Shown here: positions 35,451 through 43,916 of the stretch, piece by piece
How the letters are laid out: every line of letters starts with the position of its first letter
Numbering within the stretch: the first letter of the stretch is position 1
Assembly: GCF_019801605.1 (NCBI RefSeq)
Contig: NZ_JAHVIT010000008.1
Span: 35,713-99,712, forward strand
Length of the DNA stretch: 64,000 nucleotides
Source of the DNA: Maritimibacter alkaliphilus
GTDB lineage: Bacteria > Pseudomonadota > Alphaproteobacteria > Rhodobacterales > Rhodobacteraceae
Direction: 5' to 3'
Program-made: the position numbers and the translations under genes
The notes under the pieces: model-generated
Databases searched by the model: none
Seen by the model: the letters and a program-made list of their open reading frames with translations, nothing else
What the model was told of the DNA's origin: nothing

Positions 35451-36982
35451 CCGGCCCCTCCCCCGGGCTTGCAGACGGCTTCGAAGGCCCGGTGCGTTTC
35501 CGGCGCATCGAAACGGGCAAAGCGCGCCGCGACCCGGGCGCGTTCCTTGGCCTGCCGGATCTCCAGCACCGCCATCAGGGCGCCGAGGCTGGTGGCGATC
35601 TCGATCGCGTCGCGCGTGTTCCCACGCAGCTCTGCGGAAAACGCGCCGAGGGCCTGCCGCTGCACCGCGTAGTCGTTGAACCTGCCGAGGGTGTCCTGCA
35701 ATGTCTTCAGCCGTTTCAGGATCCGCGCGATGTCCCGCCCGTCGAAGAGCGGCGCGAAGAATTCCACCGCGTAGCGCAGTTTCTTGCAGTGGATGCGCAG
35801 GTCGTGCACCGCGGCATCCGGCGAGGTTGCGTCGATCCGCGCCGCCACCCTCTGCACCTTGCGGTACCGCTTCCAGATCAGCGGCCGCGCGTACTCCAGG
35901 GCGCTGCGCCCTGCCTTCGGCCCCGGCGGGAGGCCGCCCGGCCCCTCCAGAAGCATCACGCACTCCTGCATCGCCTGACGATAGTCCGGGCTCTTCAGCC
36001 AGCCGGCGAGTTCTGCCTGCGCCGCCTCCCGCCTGTCCGCAAGGCGGTCGAAGAGCTTCTCGATCCCGCGCCGCCGGTCCGCGGAGACGAGGCTGGCATA
36101 GGTGTCCCGCTCGATCAGGTAGACATCCAGATCCCGCAGCGCGCCGGTCGGCGCCATCAAGGCCCCCAGCCGCCGCTTCAGCTCCTCCCGCGTCGCCGCA
36201 TCGAAAACATCGCGGAAGATCGCCACCACCGAGCGCGCCCGCCGCAGGGCGACCCGGTAGTCATGCAGGAACTCCGTGTCATGGTCCGCGATGATGCCGG
36301 GTTCGTTGCGCCGGGCCACGGCAAGCTGTGCCCGCAGGAAACGGGTCGCCGTGTCGATGATCCGTTCCTCCGGCGCCAGATCGAAGACCGCGCCCGTGAT
36401 CTCTTCCGGATCGACACCGCGCAGCGCGGCGCTCGCCGCGAGGGGACCGAGGTCCACCGCCATGTCGCCCTGCGTGATCGCCTCGACCAGCTTCCGGAAG
36501 GCCTTGTCATAGCCCCGCAGGGCCTCCAGCCGCAGGATCGTGACCTGCGCGCCCGTCTGACCATGCAAGGTCCAGAGCGTGCAACGCACCTGCGTCTTCT
36601 CGCGGCCATCGACGAGGTCGAGGCGCCGGTGTACCACCTCTCCCTCGGCCACGGCGATCAGCGCCCGCAGCGGCGAGACCACGCCCGCCAGCCAGGATGT
36701 CACCGGCCCCGCAGGCATCTCGCTGACGTACCCGGGCCGGCATCGGGGCTGGGAAAGCCGCGCCCCGGTGACTCCCGCCGACCCCATGAGGTCGGCACCG
36801 GCCCCGCTGCACACCAGAAGCGCCCCCCGCGCCGCCACCTCGCCATCGAAGGTGTCGAGCAGGGCAAAGCGGCTCACCTCGTCCTCCCCGGCGCGCCGCA
36901 ACCGGCGCTTGCCGAGGTCGAGGGCCTCGAAGGTGTCGCCCCCCGCGCCGCGCAGGAACAGAAGCTGTGTCTCAGGCTGCAT
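35447..36982 (-). CDS. CHAD-domain protein
   Basis: 511 residues. The CHAD domain covers about 225-485, with the paired basic helices FLHDYRVALRRARSVVAIF and HDLRIHCKKLRYAVEFF that give the family its conserved histidines and bind polyphosphate. Residues 1-200 are a separate domain; CHAD is often preceded by a CYTH triphosphatase domain, but the EXEXK signature of CYTH is not evident here. The start MQPETQLLFL was chosen because the upstream extension is compositionally odd. It is the first gene of a coupled pair with the ParA-like ATPase. Confidence 0.87.
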   Translation of the reverse strand: MQPETQLLFLRGAGGDTFEALDLGKRRLRRAGEDEVSRFALLDTFDGEVAARGALLVCSGAGADLMGSAGVTGARLSQPRCRPGYVSEMPAGPVTSWLAGVVSPLRALIAVAEGEVVHRRLDLVDGREKTQVRCTLWTLHGQTGAQVTILRLEALRGYDKAFRKLVEAITQGDMAVDLGPLAASAALRGVDPEEITGAVFDLAPEERIIDTATRFLRAQLAVARRNEPGIIADHDTEFLHDYRVALRRARSVVAIFRDVFDAATREELKRRLGALMAPTGALRDLDVYLIERDTYASLVSADRRRGIEKLFDRLADRREAAQAELAGWLKSPDYRQAMQECVMLLEGPGGLPPGPKAGRSALEYARPLIWKRYRKVQRVAARIDATSPDAAVHDLRIHCKKLRYAVEFFAPLFDGRDIARILKRLKTLQDTLGRFNDYAVQRQALGAFSAELRGNTRDAIEIATSLGALMAVLEIRQAKERARVAARFARFDAPETHRAFEAVCKPGGGAG

Positions 36983-37319
36983 CACGATCCACTTCGCCAC
37001 ATCTGCGGTGGCAATTCTGCGGGGCGGATGGGCCGCCCACGCCGGATGAAAGCCTCTCACGCGCCGATGCCACTGTGCAATGATGAACGCGGCGGCGCGT
37101 GGCACGCGGGCGGTCGCAGGCCCTCGGAAACGGTCGGTGACTGGGTCGCCTACTGGGCCACTGACCGGACCGTCACACGGCCACGAATAGACCTCTCCGG
37201 GGGGATCGCCTACAAACGGACCAGCCGCCACGCCTGAAGGAGCATGTTCAGACCATGGGTCACGCCCAGATCGTTCCCCATCCGCAAGCAGACCGCTCCC
37301 GGATCACGCGGCCCATGCC
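36983..37319. other. divergent intergenic region
   Basis: 337 bases between the CHAD gene (reverse) and a LysR gene (forward). It must hold both promoters. AAGGAGC at about 37238 precedes a short frame that overlaps the LysR start, possibly a leader; nothing else is recognised. Confidence 0.4.
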
Positions 37320-38255
37320 ATGCCGGTAGGACTGGTCCCGCAAATCCAGCAGACCGCCGCCCTGCGCTATTTCTACGAGGTTGCGCAGCACGGCTCGTTC
37401 CGGGCCGCCGGAGAGGTGCTTCACATTGCGCCAAGCGCGGTCAACCGCCAGATCAAGCTGCTGGAGGAAGAGCTCGGCACGACGCTGTTCGACCGGGCGC
37501 GCGGGCGCAACGCCTGCAAGCTGACGGCCGTCGGCGAGGCGCTGCTCTACCGGGTGAACCGCGCCATGCGCGAGCTGACCATCGCCCGGGACGAGCTGAA
37601 CGCCTTTCAGGGCCTGCAGCGCGGGCGCGTCGCACTCGGGATGAACGACACGATCGGGCGCGAATTCGGCGTAGGCTTCATCGCCGAGTTCCGGGCCGAA
37701 CATCCTGCCGTCTCGATCGAGGTGATGTCGGGCAATTCACCACAACTGCTGGAGCTGCTGCTGACCGACCAAGTGGATATCATCCTTGCGCTCGGGGTCG
37801 CGGCACGGCGGGAAATCGAGGTCGTCAGTTCCAGCCAGACACATCTCTGCGTGATGATGCGCGCGGACCATCCCCTTGCGCAGCAGGACAGCGTGAGCCT
37901 GTCCGACGCGGTGCGCGAGACGCTGATCCTGCCCTCGCAGGGGATCATCCTGAGGCAGGTGGTGGATACGATGCTGGCGGCGCAGGGGCTGGAGATGACG
38001 CCGGGGATCGTCAGCAACTCGTTCGAGCTCATGGCCGACATGGTCGAGGCGGGCCTCGGCTTCGGCGTGCAGGTACGCCGGCATCCCGGGCCGGACCTCG
38101 TCCGCCCGAGGCTGACCCATGTGGCGATCCGAGAGGCGCCGCCCTCGGCAGGGATGCTGGCCTGCTGCGTGCGCCGCGACCGGGTGCCGACGGCGGCGAT
38201 GTCGCAATGCCTGCGGCTGATCCAGGATCGCCTGCAGGACCAGATCGGCGACTGA
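37320..38255 (+). CDS. LysR-family transcriptional regulator (paralogue 1)
   Basis: 311 residues: N-terminal helix-turn-helix (HGSFRAAGEVLHIAPSAVNRQIKLLEEELG) quoted here in part as FRAAGEVLHIAPSAVNRQI, then a periplasmic-binding-protein-like effector domain. It shares about half its residues with the LysR at 42870, including ALRYFxEVAxHGSFRAA and GxNDxIGRxFGV. The two flank the ABC transporter/monooxygenase genes. The start has no good ribosome site. It probably controls the convergent cluster at 38.3-42.4 kb. Confidence 0.9.
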   Translation: MPVGLVPQIQQTAALRYFYEVAQHGSFRAAGEVLHIAPSAVNRQIKLLEEELGTTLFDRARGRNACKLTAVGEALLYRVNRAMRELTIARDELNAFQGLQRGRVALGMNDTIGREFGVGFIAEFRAEHPAVSIEVMSGNSPQLLELLLTDQVDIILALGVAARREIEVVSSSQTHLCVMMRADHPLAQQDSVSLSDAVRETLILPSQGIILRQVVDTMLAAQGLEMTPGIVSNSFELMADMVEAGLGFGVQVRRHPGPDLVRPRLTHVAIREAPPSAGMLACCVRRDRVPTAAMSQCLRLIQDRLQDQIGD

Positions 38256-38281
38256 GCCCGCCCGCAGGGGGGGCGGGCGCG

Positions 38282-38316
38282 TTGCGCCACGCGGCCCGAG
38301 AGGCCCCGTGGCGCAA
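38282..38316. terminator. hairpin between convergent genes
   Basis: TTGCGCCACG (38282-38291) pairs perfectly with CGTGGCGCAA (38307-38316). It lies between the LysR gene and the convergent substrate-binding-protein gene. No T-tract, so bidirectional attenuation is inferred. Confidence 0.55.
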
Positions 38317-38331
38317 GCCCGTCCGGGCGGA

Positions 38332-39417
38332 TCAGACGGCGAAGAGCGACTTGTAGGTCTCGAGCCGCGCGTTCAGGGCCTCCCACTCGGCCGGGGTATA
38401 GGTCTGCTTGCCCACGAAATCGTTGACCATCAGCTTGTCGGCGGCGGGGGCCGGGGTGCCTTCCTTGATCACGTATTCCTGTGCGAGGTTCCACATCCCC
38501 ACGTATTTGTCGGCGCTCATGAAGCCGATGCCGTTCTCCTGCACCTCGGGCACGAGGTTCATGGTCTGGGTGATGCCCAGCGACAGCGCCAGCTGTTCCT
38601 TGGCGACCGCGTTCAGCGCCATTTCCGGGACCTGGCCCAGGAAGGTCTCGATCGCCTCTTCCGTGTTCAGGGCGGCGAACTTGATGGCTTCCATCATGCC
38701 GTCGACGATGGCGGCGACCATCTCGGGGTCCTTGTCCAGCATCGCCGGGGTCACGACCATGGTCTGCCCCATCAGCTGGTCCAGCCCGGCATCGTTATAG
38801 AGCATGAACTTCACCTTCTCGCCCTGCGGCAGAAGCTTTGACAGGATCGACGAACCGACGCCGGTGATCGCATCCACGGTGCCCTGCAGCAGCGCGGTTT
38901 CCCGCACCTGACTGTCCAGCTGGACCTGTTCCACCTGCGACAGGTCAAGACCGGCCGCCTTGGCGTAGGCGGGCAGGAAGGGATATTCCGACGAGCGCGG
39001 CGAGGAGCCCAGCGAATGCCCGGCCAGTTCGGCGGGCGAGGCGATGGGGGAGGAGGCCAGCAGGCCGACACCCATGGTGGTCTTGTAGTCCATCTGGCCG
39101 ATGGCGATCAGGTCGACGCCGCGGGCGCGCTGCACCGGCAGGGTCGAGCCGTTGAGGAAACCGATGTCGAACTCCCCGGTCGAGATCTGCTCGCCGCTGA
39201 CGCGCGGGGTGATCTCGACGTCATAGCCGCGCGCCTCCCAGTAGCCTTTTCCAAGTGCGACGTAGGCCGGCAGGTTCGAACCCTCGGGCAGCCAGGAATT
39301 CGCGAATTTCACCTTCTTGAGGCCCTGCGCCAGCAGGGGCGCGGCGAGGGTCGTGGCGCCGATGGCGGCGGCGCCGCGCAGAACGGTCCGGCGGGACATC
39401 TTCATGGAACTGGTCAT
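38332..39417 (-). CDS. ABC transporter substrate-binding protein (NitT/TauT type)
   Basis: 361 residues with a Tat-type leader (MKMSRRTVLRGAAAIGATTL) and an SsuA/NMT1-like fold: VKFANSWLPEGSNLPAYVAL, GYWEARGYDVEI, FDIGFLNGSTLPVQRARG. It would capture an organic ligand in the periplasm for the permease and ATPase at 40.7-42.4 kb, from which it is separated by a monooxygenase gene. The start follows CAGGAGAAG. Ligand type (sulfonate, pyrimidine, aromatic acid) is not determinable. Confidence 0.9.
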   Translation of the reverse strand: MTSSMKMSRRTVLRGAAAIGATTLAAPLLAQGLKKVKFANSWLPEGSNLPAYVALGKGYWEARGYDVEITPRVSGEQISTGEFDIGFLNGSTLPVQRARGVDLIAIGQMDYKTTMGVGLLASSPIASPAELAGHSLGSSPRSSEYPFLPAYAKAAGLDLSQVEQVQLDSQVRETALLQGTVDAITGVGSSILSKLLPQGEKVKFMLYNDAGLDQLMGQTMVVTPAMLDKDPEMVAAIVDGMMEAIKFAALNTEEAIETFLGQVPEMALNAVAKEQLALSLGITQTMNLVPEVQENGIGFMSADKYVGMWNLAQEYVIKEGTPAPAADKLMVNDFVGKQTYTPAEWEALNARLETYKSLFAV

Positions 39418-39459
39418 TGTCACTTCTCCTGTTGGTGGGAACCTGTCCAATTCTTTGGA

Positions 39460-40665
39460 TCAGGCGATCGCCAGCGCCTCCTGGACGCTGTTGAGCATGC
39501 ATTGCTCCTTGAGGAACTCGAGACGGCGGGCCGGGTCCGCGCCCATCTGGCGCAGGGCCTCGTTACGGCGGCGGCGTTCCTCGGGTTCGCGCGTTTCCAG
39601 CCGCTGCTTGATGCGCTGCGGCTGGGTCTGGAGGATCGCCTCGGCCAGGGTGCGGCGCTGGCGGTCATAGCGATCCAGCGCGGCGTCCGCGCCGGTCTCG
39701 TAGACGCGGGCCAGCTGGTCCGCGAGGAAGATCGCGTCCTGGATGCCGAAGTTCATCCCCAGCGCGCCGGTGGGCCCGTTCACATGGGCGGCGTCCCCGG
39801 CCAGCAGGATACGGCCCTCGCGGAACCGTGCCGCGACCCGCTGGTGCACGCCGTAGAGGTTGGAATGCAGGATCTCGACGCTGTCGCCTTCATCGAGCAG
39901 GATGCGCAGCCGGTCGGCGCAGACATCGAAGCGGGCGGCCTCTTCGCGCGGGATGCCGGGCAGCACGGGCATCGAGATGCGCCAGAACGGGCGGTCCTTG
40001 CCGTTGGGGACGCGGAACAGCGTGGCCCATTCGTCGGGATCGGCGAAGTGGCAGGCGTCCTCGTAACCGTAGCGCGAGAAGTCGTGCAGGGTGGTGACGA
40101 CCACGAAGAGCTCAGACAGACTGTAGCCCTCGAAGGGGATGTCCAGCGCCTTGCGGATCGTGCTGCGACCGCCGTCCGCCGCGACAAGGTAGGCGCCGGT
40201 CAGGGTCTCGGACCCGGTCGGGGTCTCGACCTCGACCTGCACGCGGTTGTCGTCCTGGGAGACACCTGTCACGCGGGTCTCGAAGCGGACCTCGGCCCCC
40301 AGCGCCTGCAGGCGCTTCAGGATCAGGCCGCACAGCACATGCTGTTCCAGCTGGATGCGGAAGGGGTGGTTGGTCAGCCCCTCCAGCTCGTCCAGGTGCA
40401 GCTTCACCACCGGCCCCTCGACCCGGTCCCAGAACTGCCAGGTGGAGACCCGGTGGCCGAGGGCCATGATCTCCTCCTCCAGGCCCAGCGGTTCCAGCAG
40501 GTCCAGCGTGGCCGGGTGGATGGACGAGGCCCGGGGATCGTCGGCAAATGTCGCGGCCGCTTCCAGCACCGTGACGGGAATGCCCTTCAGCGCCAGCGCC
40601 AGCGCCGTCGACATGCCCACCGGGCCGCCGCCTGCGATCAGAACCATGTCATTTCGTGTCGTCAT
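39460..40665 (-). CDS. class A flavin monooxygenase (MhpA/UbiH-like)
   Basis: 401 residues with the FAD Rossmann motif LIAGGGPVGMSTALALAL, the middle motif LVAADGGRSTIRKAL and the late ILLAGDAAHVNGPTGALGMN. These single-component NAD(P)H enzymes hydroxylate aromatic or heteroaromatic rings, often phenols. It sits between the permease and the binding-protein genes on one transcript, tying the imported compound to ring oxidation. MTTRNDM was chosen as start, with GAGAAAGACG upstream. Confidence 0.92.
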   Translation of the reverse strand: MTTRNDMVLIAGGGPVGMSTALALALKGIPVTVLEAAATFADDPRASSIHPATLDLLEPLGLEEEIMALGHRVSTWQFWDRVEGPVVKLHLDELEGLTNHPFRIQLEQHVLCGLILKRLQALGAEVRFETRVTGVSQDDNRVQVEVETPTGSETLTGAYLVAADGGRSTIRKALDIPFEGYSLSELFVVVTTLHDFSRYGYEDACHFADPDEWATLFRVPNGKDRPFWRISMPVLPGIPREEAARFDVCADRLRILLDEGDSVEILHSNLYGVHQRVAARFREGRILLAGDAAHVNGPTGALGMNFGIQDAIFLADQLARVYETGADAALDRYDRQRRTLAEAILQTQPQRIKQRLETREPEERRRRNEALRQMGADPARRLEFLKEQCMLNSVQEALAIA

Positions 40666-40762
40666 CGCGTCGTCTTTCTCTTGTCGGGTGTTCGGTGTCG
40701 GCGGATCTCGCCCTGGGGCATGCCTCGCGGACACCCTGTTTCATGATCTCGGAGAGGTGGTT

Positions 40763-41626
40763 TCAGTCGCTGCCGAAGACCCGCCTGACGGCCCGTTCCA
40801 GCGCCAGCACGATGCCGAACTGCACCAGCCCGACGACACACAGCAGGATGACCGCGGCGAGGATCAGCGCGGTATTCGCCTGCGAGGAGGCAAAGAGGAT
40901 GAGGTAGCCAAGGCCCTTCTGCGAGGCGATGAACTCGCCCACGATGATGCCGATCATCGCCATGGTGACCGAGATCTTCATGCCTGCGAAGATATAGGGG
41001 ATCGCGTAGGGGAAGCGGATCGTGCGGAAGATCTGCCAGCGTGTCGCGGAGAGCGAGCGGGACAGACGGATCATCTCGGGCGGCACCTCGGTCAGGCCCT
41101 GGGCCGTCGCGATCACCAGCGGGAAGAAGGCGATGAAGGTCGCAAAGGACAGCCGCGCCGGGGCACCGATGCCGAGCCAGACCACGAAGAGCGGCGCCAG
41201 TGCCACCTTGGGGACCAGCTGGAACAGGATCAGGTGAGGATAGAAGGCCTCGCGCAGGACCGCCGAATAGGTGATCAGGATCGCCAGCGAGACGCCCGTC
41301 ACCATGGCGATCAGGAAGCCCAGCGTCGATTCATAGGCCGTGTGCCACATGTGGGTCGACAGGAGCGGGAAGTTGCTCTTCAGGATCGACCAGACGTCTG
41401 CGGGATGGGGCAGCACCACCGCGGGCAGGTCTGCCCAGGAGGCAAGGGCCCACCAGATGCCCAGCAGGACGGCTGCGGTGAGGGTCGGAAGAAGGACGGG
41501 ACGGGCCACGCGCAGAAGGCGGTCGTTGGTCAAGTAGGACTCCGGTTTCGGTCTGGAGGAACGTGCAGCACCTGCGGTCGGGCGGTCGGCGATATCGGAG
41601 CCGGCTTCGGACATGACGTCAGACAT
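40763..41626 (-). CDS. ABC transporter permease (SsuC/TauC-like)
   Basis: 287 residues with about six membrane helices and the EAA-type loop around EVPPEMIRLSRSLSATRWQI, the coupling helix for the ATPase. It belongs to the BPD_transp_1 family used for nitrate, sulfonate and taurine. The start overlaps the end of the ATPase gene by eight bases. Confidence 0.93.
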   Translation of the reverse strand: MSDVMSEAGSDIADRPTAGAARSSRPKPESYLTNDRLLRVARPVLLPTLTAAVLLGIWWALASWADLPAVVLPHPADVWSILKSNFPLLSTHMWHTAYESTLGFLIAMVTGVSLAILITYSAVLREAFYPHLILFQLVPKVALAPLFVVWLGIGAPARLSFATFIAFFPLVIATAQGLTEVPPEMIRLSRSLSATRWQIFRTIRFPYAIPYIFAGMKISVTMAMIGIIVGEFIASQKGLGYLILFASSQANTALILAAVILLCVVGLVQFGIVLALERAVRRVFGSD

Positions 41627-42437
41627 GGCGCTGTGCCTCCGTCTTGCCCATGGCCTCGGCGATCAGGCCGCGCAGATGCGAGGAGAAGGCAGTGAACTCC
41701 GGCGTATCCACCACGTCCATCCGGCGCGGCCGCCCGAAGGGCACGGGCACATCGGCCAGCACATCGCAGGGCCGCCGCCGCATGACGATGACACGGTCGG
41801 ACAGCAGGGCGGCCTCGTGGATCGAGTGGGTCACGAAGATCGCCGTGCGCCCGCTGTTCTCGCTCCAGAGGTCCAGCATCAGCTCAGCCATCTCGTCGCG
41901 GGTGATCGCGTCCAGCGCCGAGAACGGCTCATCCATCAGCAGCAGGTCGGGGTCCTGCACGAGGGCCCGGCACAGGGCCACGCGCTGCTTCATGCCGCCC
42001 GACAGGCCGCGCGGGCGCTGATCCTCGAACCCTGCCAGCCCGACCCGGTCCAGAAGCGCGCGGGCCCGCGGCGCGTGGTCGGCCTTGCGCTGGCCAGCGA
42101 TCTCGGCCGGGTAGAGCACGTTCTGAAGCGCGGTTTTCCAGCTCAGCAGGGTCGGCTCTTGAAAGACGATGCCGGTCTTGCGCCGCGGCGACAGGACAGG
42201 CGCACCCGAAATCCGGATATGCCCCGAGGTCGCCGGCTCAAGCCCGGCAAGCGCCATCAGCAGGGTGCTCTTGCCACATCCGCTGGGCCCGAGGATCGAG
42301 ACGAATTCCCCCGGCGCGATGTCCAGATCGATGCCGGCCAGGGCCTCGATGGGCCCGCGCGGCGTCTCGAACGTCTTGCGCACATGGCTGATCGTGATGT
42401 CGGCGCCGGTTGCGGCTTCGGCGGGGGAGAGGGTCAT
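41619..42437 (-). CDS. ABC transporter ATP-binding protein (SsuB/TauB-like)
   Basis: 272 residues with Walker A GPSGCGKST, Q-loop VFQEPTLLSW, signature LSGGMKQR, Walker B LLLMDEPFSALD and H-loop FVTHSIHEA. It is the first gene of the reverse-strand transcript ATPase-permease-monooxygenase-binding protein, and its promoter region faces the LysR gene at 42870. Confidence 0.95.
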   Translation of the reverse strand: MTLSPAEAATGADITISHVRKTFETPRGPIEALAGIDLDIAPGEFVSILGPSGCGKSTLLMALAGLEPATSGHIRISGAPVLSPRRKTGIVFQEPTLLSWKTALQNVLYPAEIAGQRKADHAPRARALLDRVGLAGFEDQRPRGLSGGMKQRVALCRALVQDPDLLLMDEPFSALDAITRDEMAELMLDLWSENSGRTAIFVTHSIHEAALLSDRVIVMRRRPCDVLADVPVPFGRPRRMDVVDTPEFTAFSSHLRGLIAEAMGKTEAQRHV

Positions 42438-42869
42438 CTGTTCGTCCGGAAATCATGCATTTCAGACAAAGCATCAGAACCCGGCCCGGCGGATGCAAAC
42501 GCAATAATTCGCATTTAGATGTCTAGATTTGCGCTGACCGGGGCCCGGTGCGCCCCTGCCGAGTGTCCCGCGGACGGGTCGGAACGGGGCCCAAGGGCGC
42601 AAAAGCAATGAATGTTTCGGCCTTTTCCACCACCGGAGGCGGGGGCGGACCCGCGCGGGTCGCGTCATGGGCAGGGCCGAGGAGGAGCGCACTGCGAACC
42701 GGAGCGCCGTGTCGAGAGGCGCGCGACGCCTACAAGTTAAGCGCAGCGATCGGGCGCCTGTCAGGCCCTGTGACCGCCCGGCCCGGTGTCCGCCATGGTC
42801 CCCTCCGCTGGCCAACGCCGACCGGCCCCCGTAAACTCCCGCGACATCCCTGACCTGAAGTGTCCGCCC
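42438..42869. other. divergent promoter region
   Basis: 432 bases between the reverse-strand ABC operon and the forward LysR gene. The first 100 bases are AT-richer and contain the symmetric sequence at 42449 and a TGCAAACGCAATAATTCGCA segment. The rest is GC-rich without a gene. Confidence 0.5.
42449..42463. promoter_or_regulatory. palindrome upstream of the ABC operon
   Basis: GAAATCATGCATTTC has arms GAAAT/ATTTC around a 5-base centre and lies just ahead of the ATPase start. It is a candidate LysR or other operator; support is symmetry and position only. Confidence 0.35.
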
Positions 42870-43817
42870 ATGAGCCTTGGCATCATCCCCGAAATCCGGA
42901 ACTCGGCCGCGCTGCGCTATTTCCACGAGGTGGCCGAGCATGGCTCCTTCCGCGCCGCCTCGGATGCGGTGCATATCGCCACCTCGGCGATCAGCCGCCA
43001 GATCCGCCTGTTGGAGGACGACCTCGGCGTTGCCCTCTTCGACCGCGGACCGGGGCGCGATGGCGTCACGCTGACCGCCGCCGGAGAGGTGCTTCAGGTC
43101 CGGCTGAAACAGGCCATGCGCGAACTCGCCACGGCGCATGCCGAGATACAGGCCCTGCGCGGGCTCGAAAGCGGCGCGCTGACGCTGGGATTCAACGATT
43201 CCATCGGGCGCGATTTCGGCGTGCCGCTGGTGCAGGGCTTCATGGCTGCGCACCCCGGCATCGCCGTGAACACCGTGATCGGCAACACCCCCGGCCTGAC
43301 AGACCAGCTGCTGGCGGGCGAGATCGACATCCTGATCGCCTACAGCGTCCCGGACCGGCCTGACATCCGGCGCGGCCTGACCTTCGAGACGGCGCTGCAC
43401 CTGATGGTGCCTGCGGATCATGACTGGGCCCGGCGGGACGCGATCCCGCTGGCGGATCTGGCCGATCAGGTGCTGATCCTGCCGGATCCGACGCTTGCGC
43501 TGCGACGCACCTTCGACAAGCTGATGGAGCGCAACGGCATCCATCCCCGCACCGTGATGACCTCGAATTCCTTCGAGACGATGGCCGATCTGGTCGCCGC
43601 GGGGCTGGGACACGGGATACAGGTCCGCCCCGCCCCGGGCCGCGATCCGCACCGCCCCGGCCTGCATTTCGTCCCGATCCGCGATCCCCGGATCGAGCGG
43701 GGCACGCTGGCGCTCTGCATGGATGCCCGCCGCGTGCCCGCACCCGCGGTGCGCGCCTGTTTCGACCAGCTGACCGCGGCCCTGCCCGATCTGGTGCAGG
43801 CGCAGCCCCTCCCCTGA
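42870..43817 (+). CDS. LysR-family transcriptional regulator (paralogue 2)
   Basis: 315 residues, helix-turn-helix FRAASDAVHIATSAISRQI and an effector-binding domain. It is a clear paralogue of the regulator at 37320. It is divergent from the ABC/monooxygenase operon and just upstream of hyuA-hyuB, so it may control either or both. The start MSLGIIPEIRN matches the paralogue's N-terminus (GLVPQIQQ), which fixes it. Confidence 0.92.
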   Translation: MSLGIIPEIRNSAALRYFHEVAEHGSFRAASDAVHIATSAISRQIRLLEDDLGVALFDRGPGRDGVTLTAAGEVLQVRLKQAMRELATAHAEIQALRGLESGALTLGFNDSIGRDFGVPLVQGFMAAHPGIAVNTVIGNTPGLTDQLLAGEIDILIAYSVPDRPDIRRGLTFETALHLMVPADHDWARRDAIPLADLADQVLILPDPTLALRRTFDKLMERNGIHPRTVMTSNSFETMADLVAAGLGHGIQVRPAPGRDPHRPGLHFVPIRDPRIERGTLALCMDARRVPAPAVRACFDQLTAALPDLVQAQPLP

Positions 43818-43820
43818 TAT

Positions 43821-43837
43821 GTTCTAATTTGTAGAAC
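43821..43837. promoter_or_regulatory. perfect inverted repeat GTTCTA-N5-TAGAAC
   Basis: The repeat lies four bases after the LysR stop and 80 bases before hyuA, in an AT-rich pocket. Position and symmetry suggest the operator of the hyuA-hyuB-monooxygenase operon. Confidence 0.5.
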
Positions 43838-43916
43838 TTTGCCGAAACCTTATTGATCTTTACCCCAGCCGGCCTGCCGGGTCTTCTGCGCCTCGGACGA
43901 TCAGGAACGGAAGACG

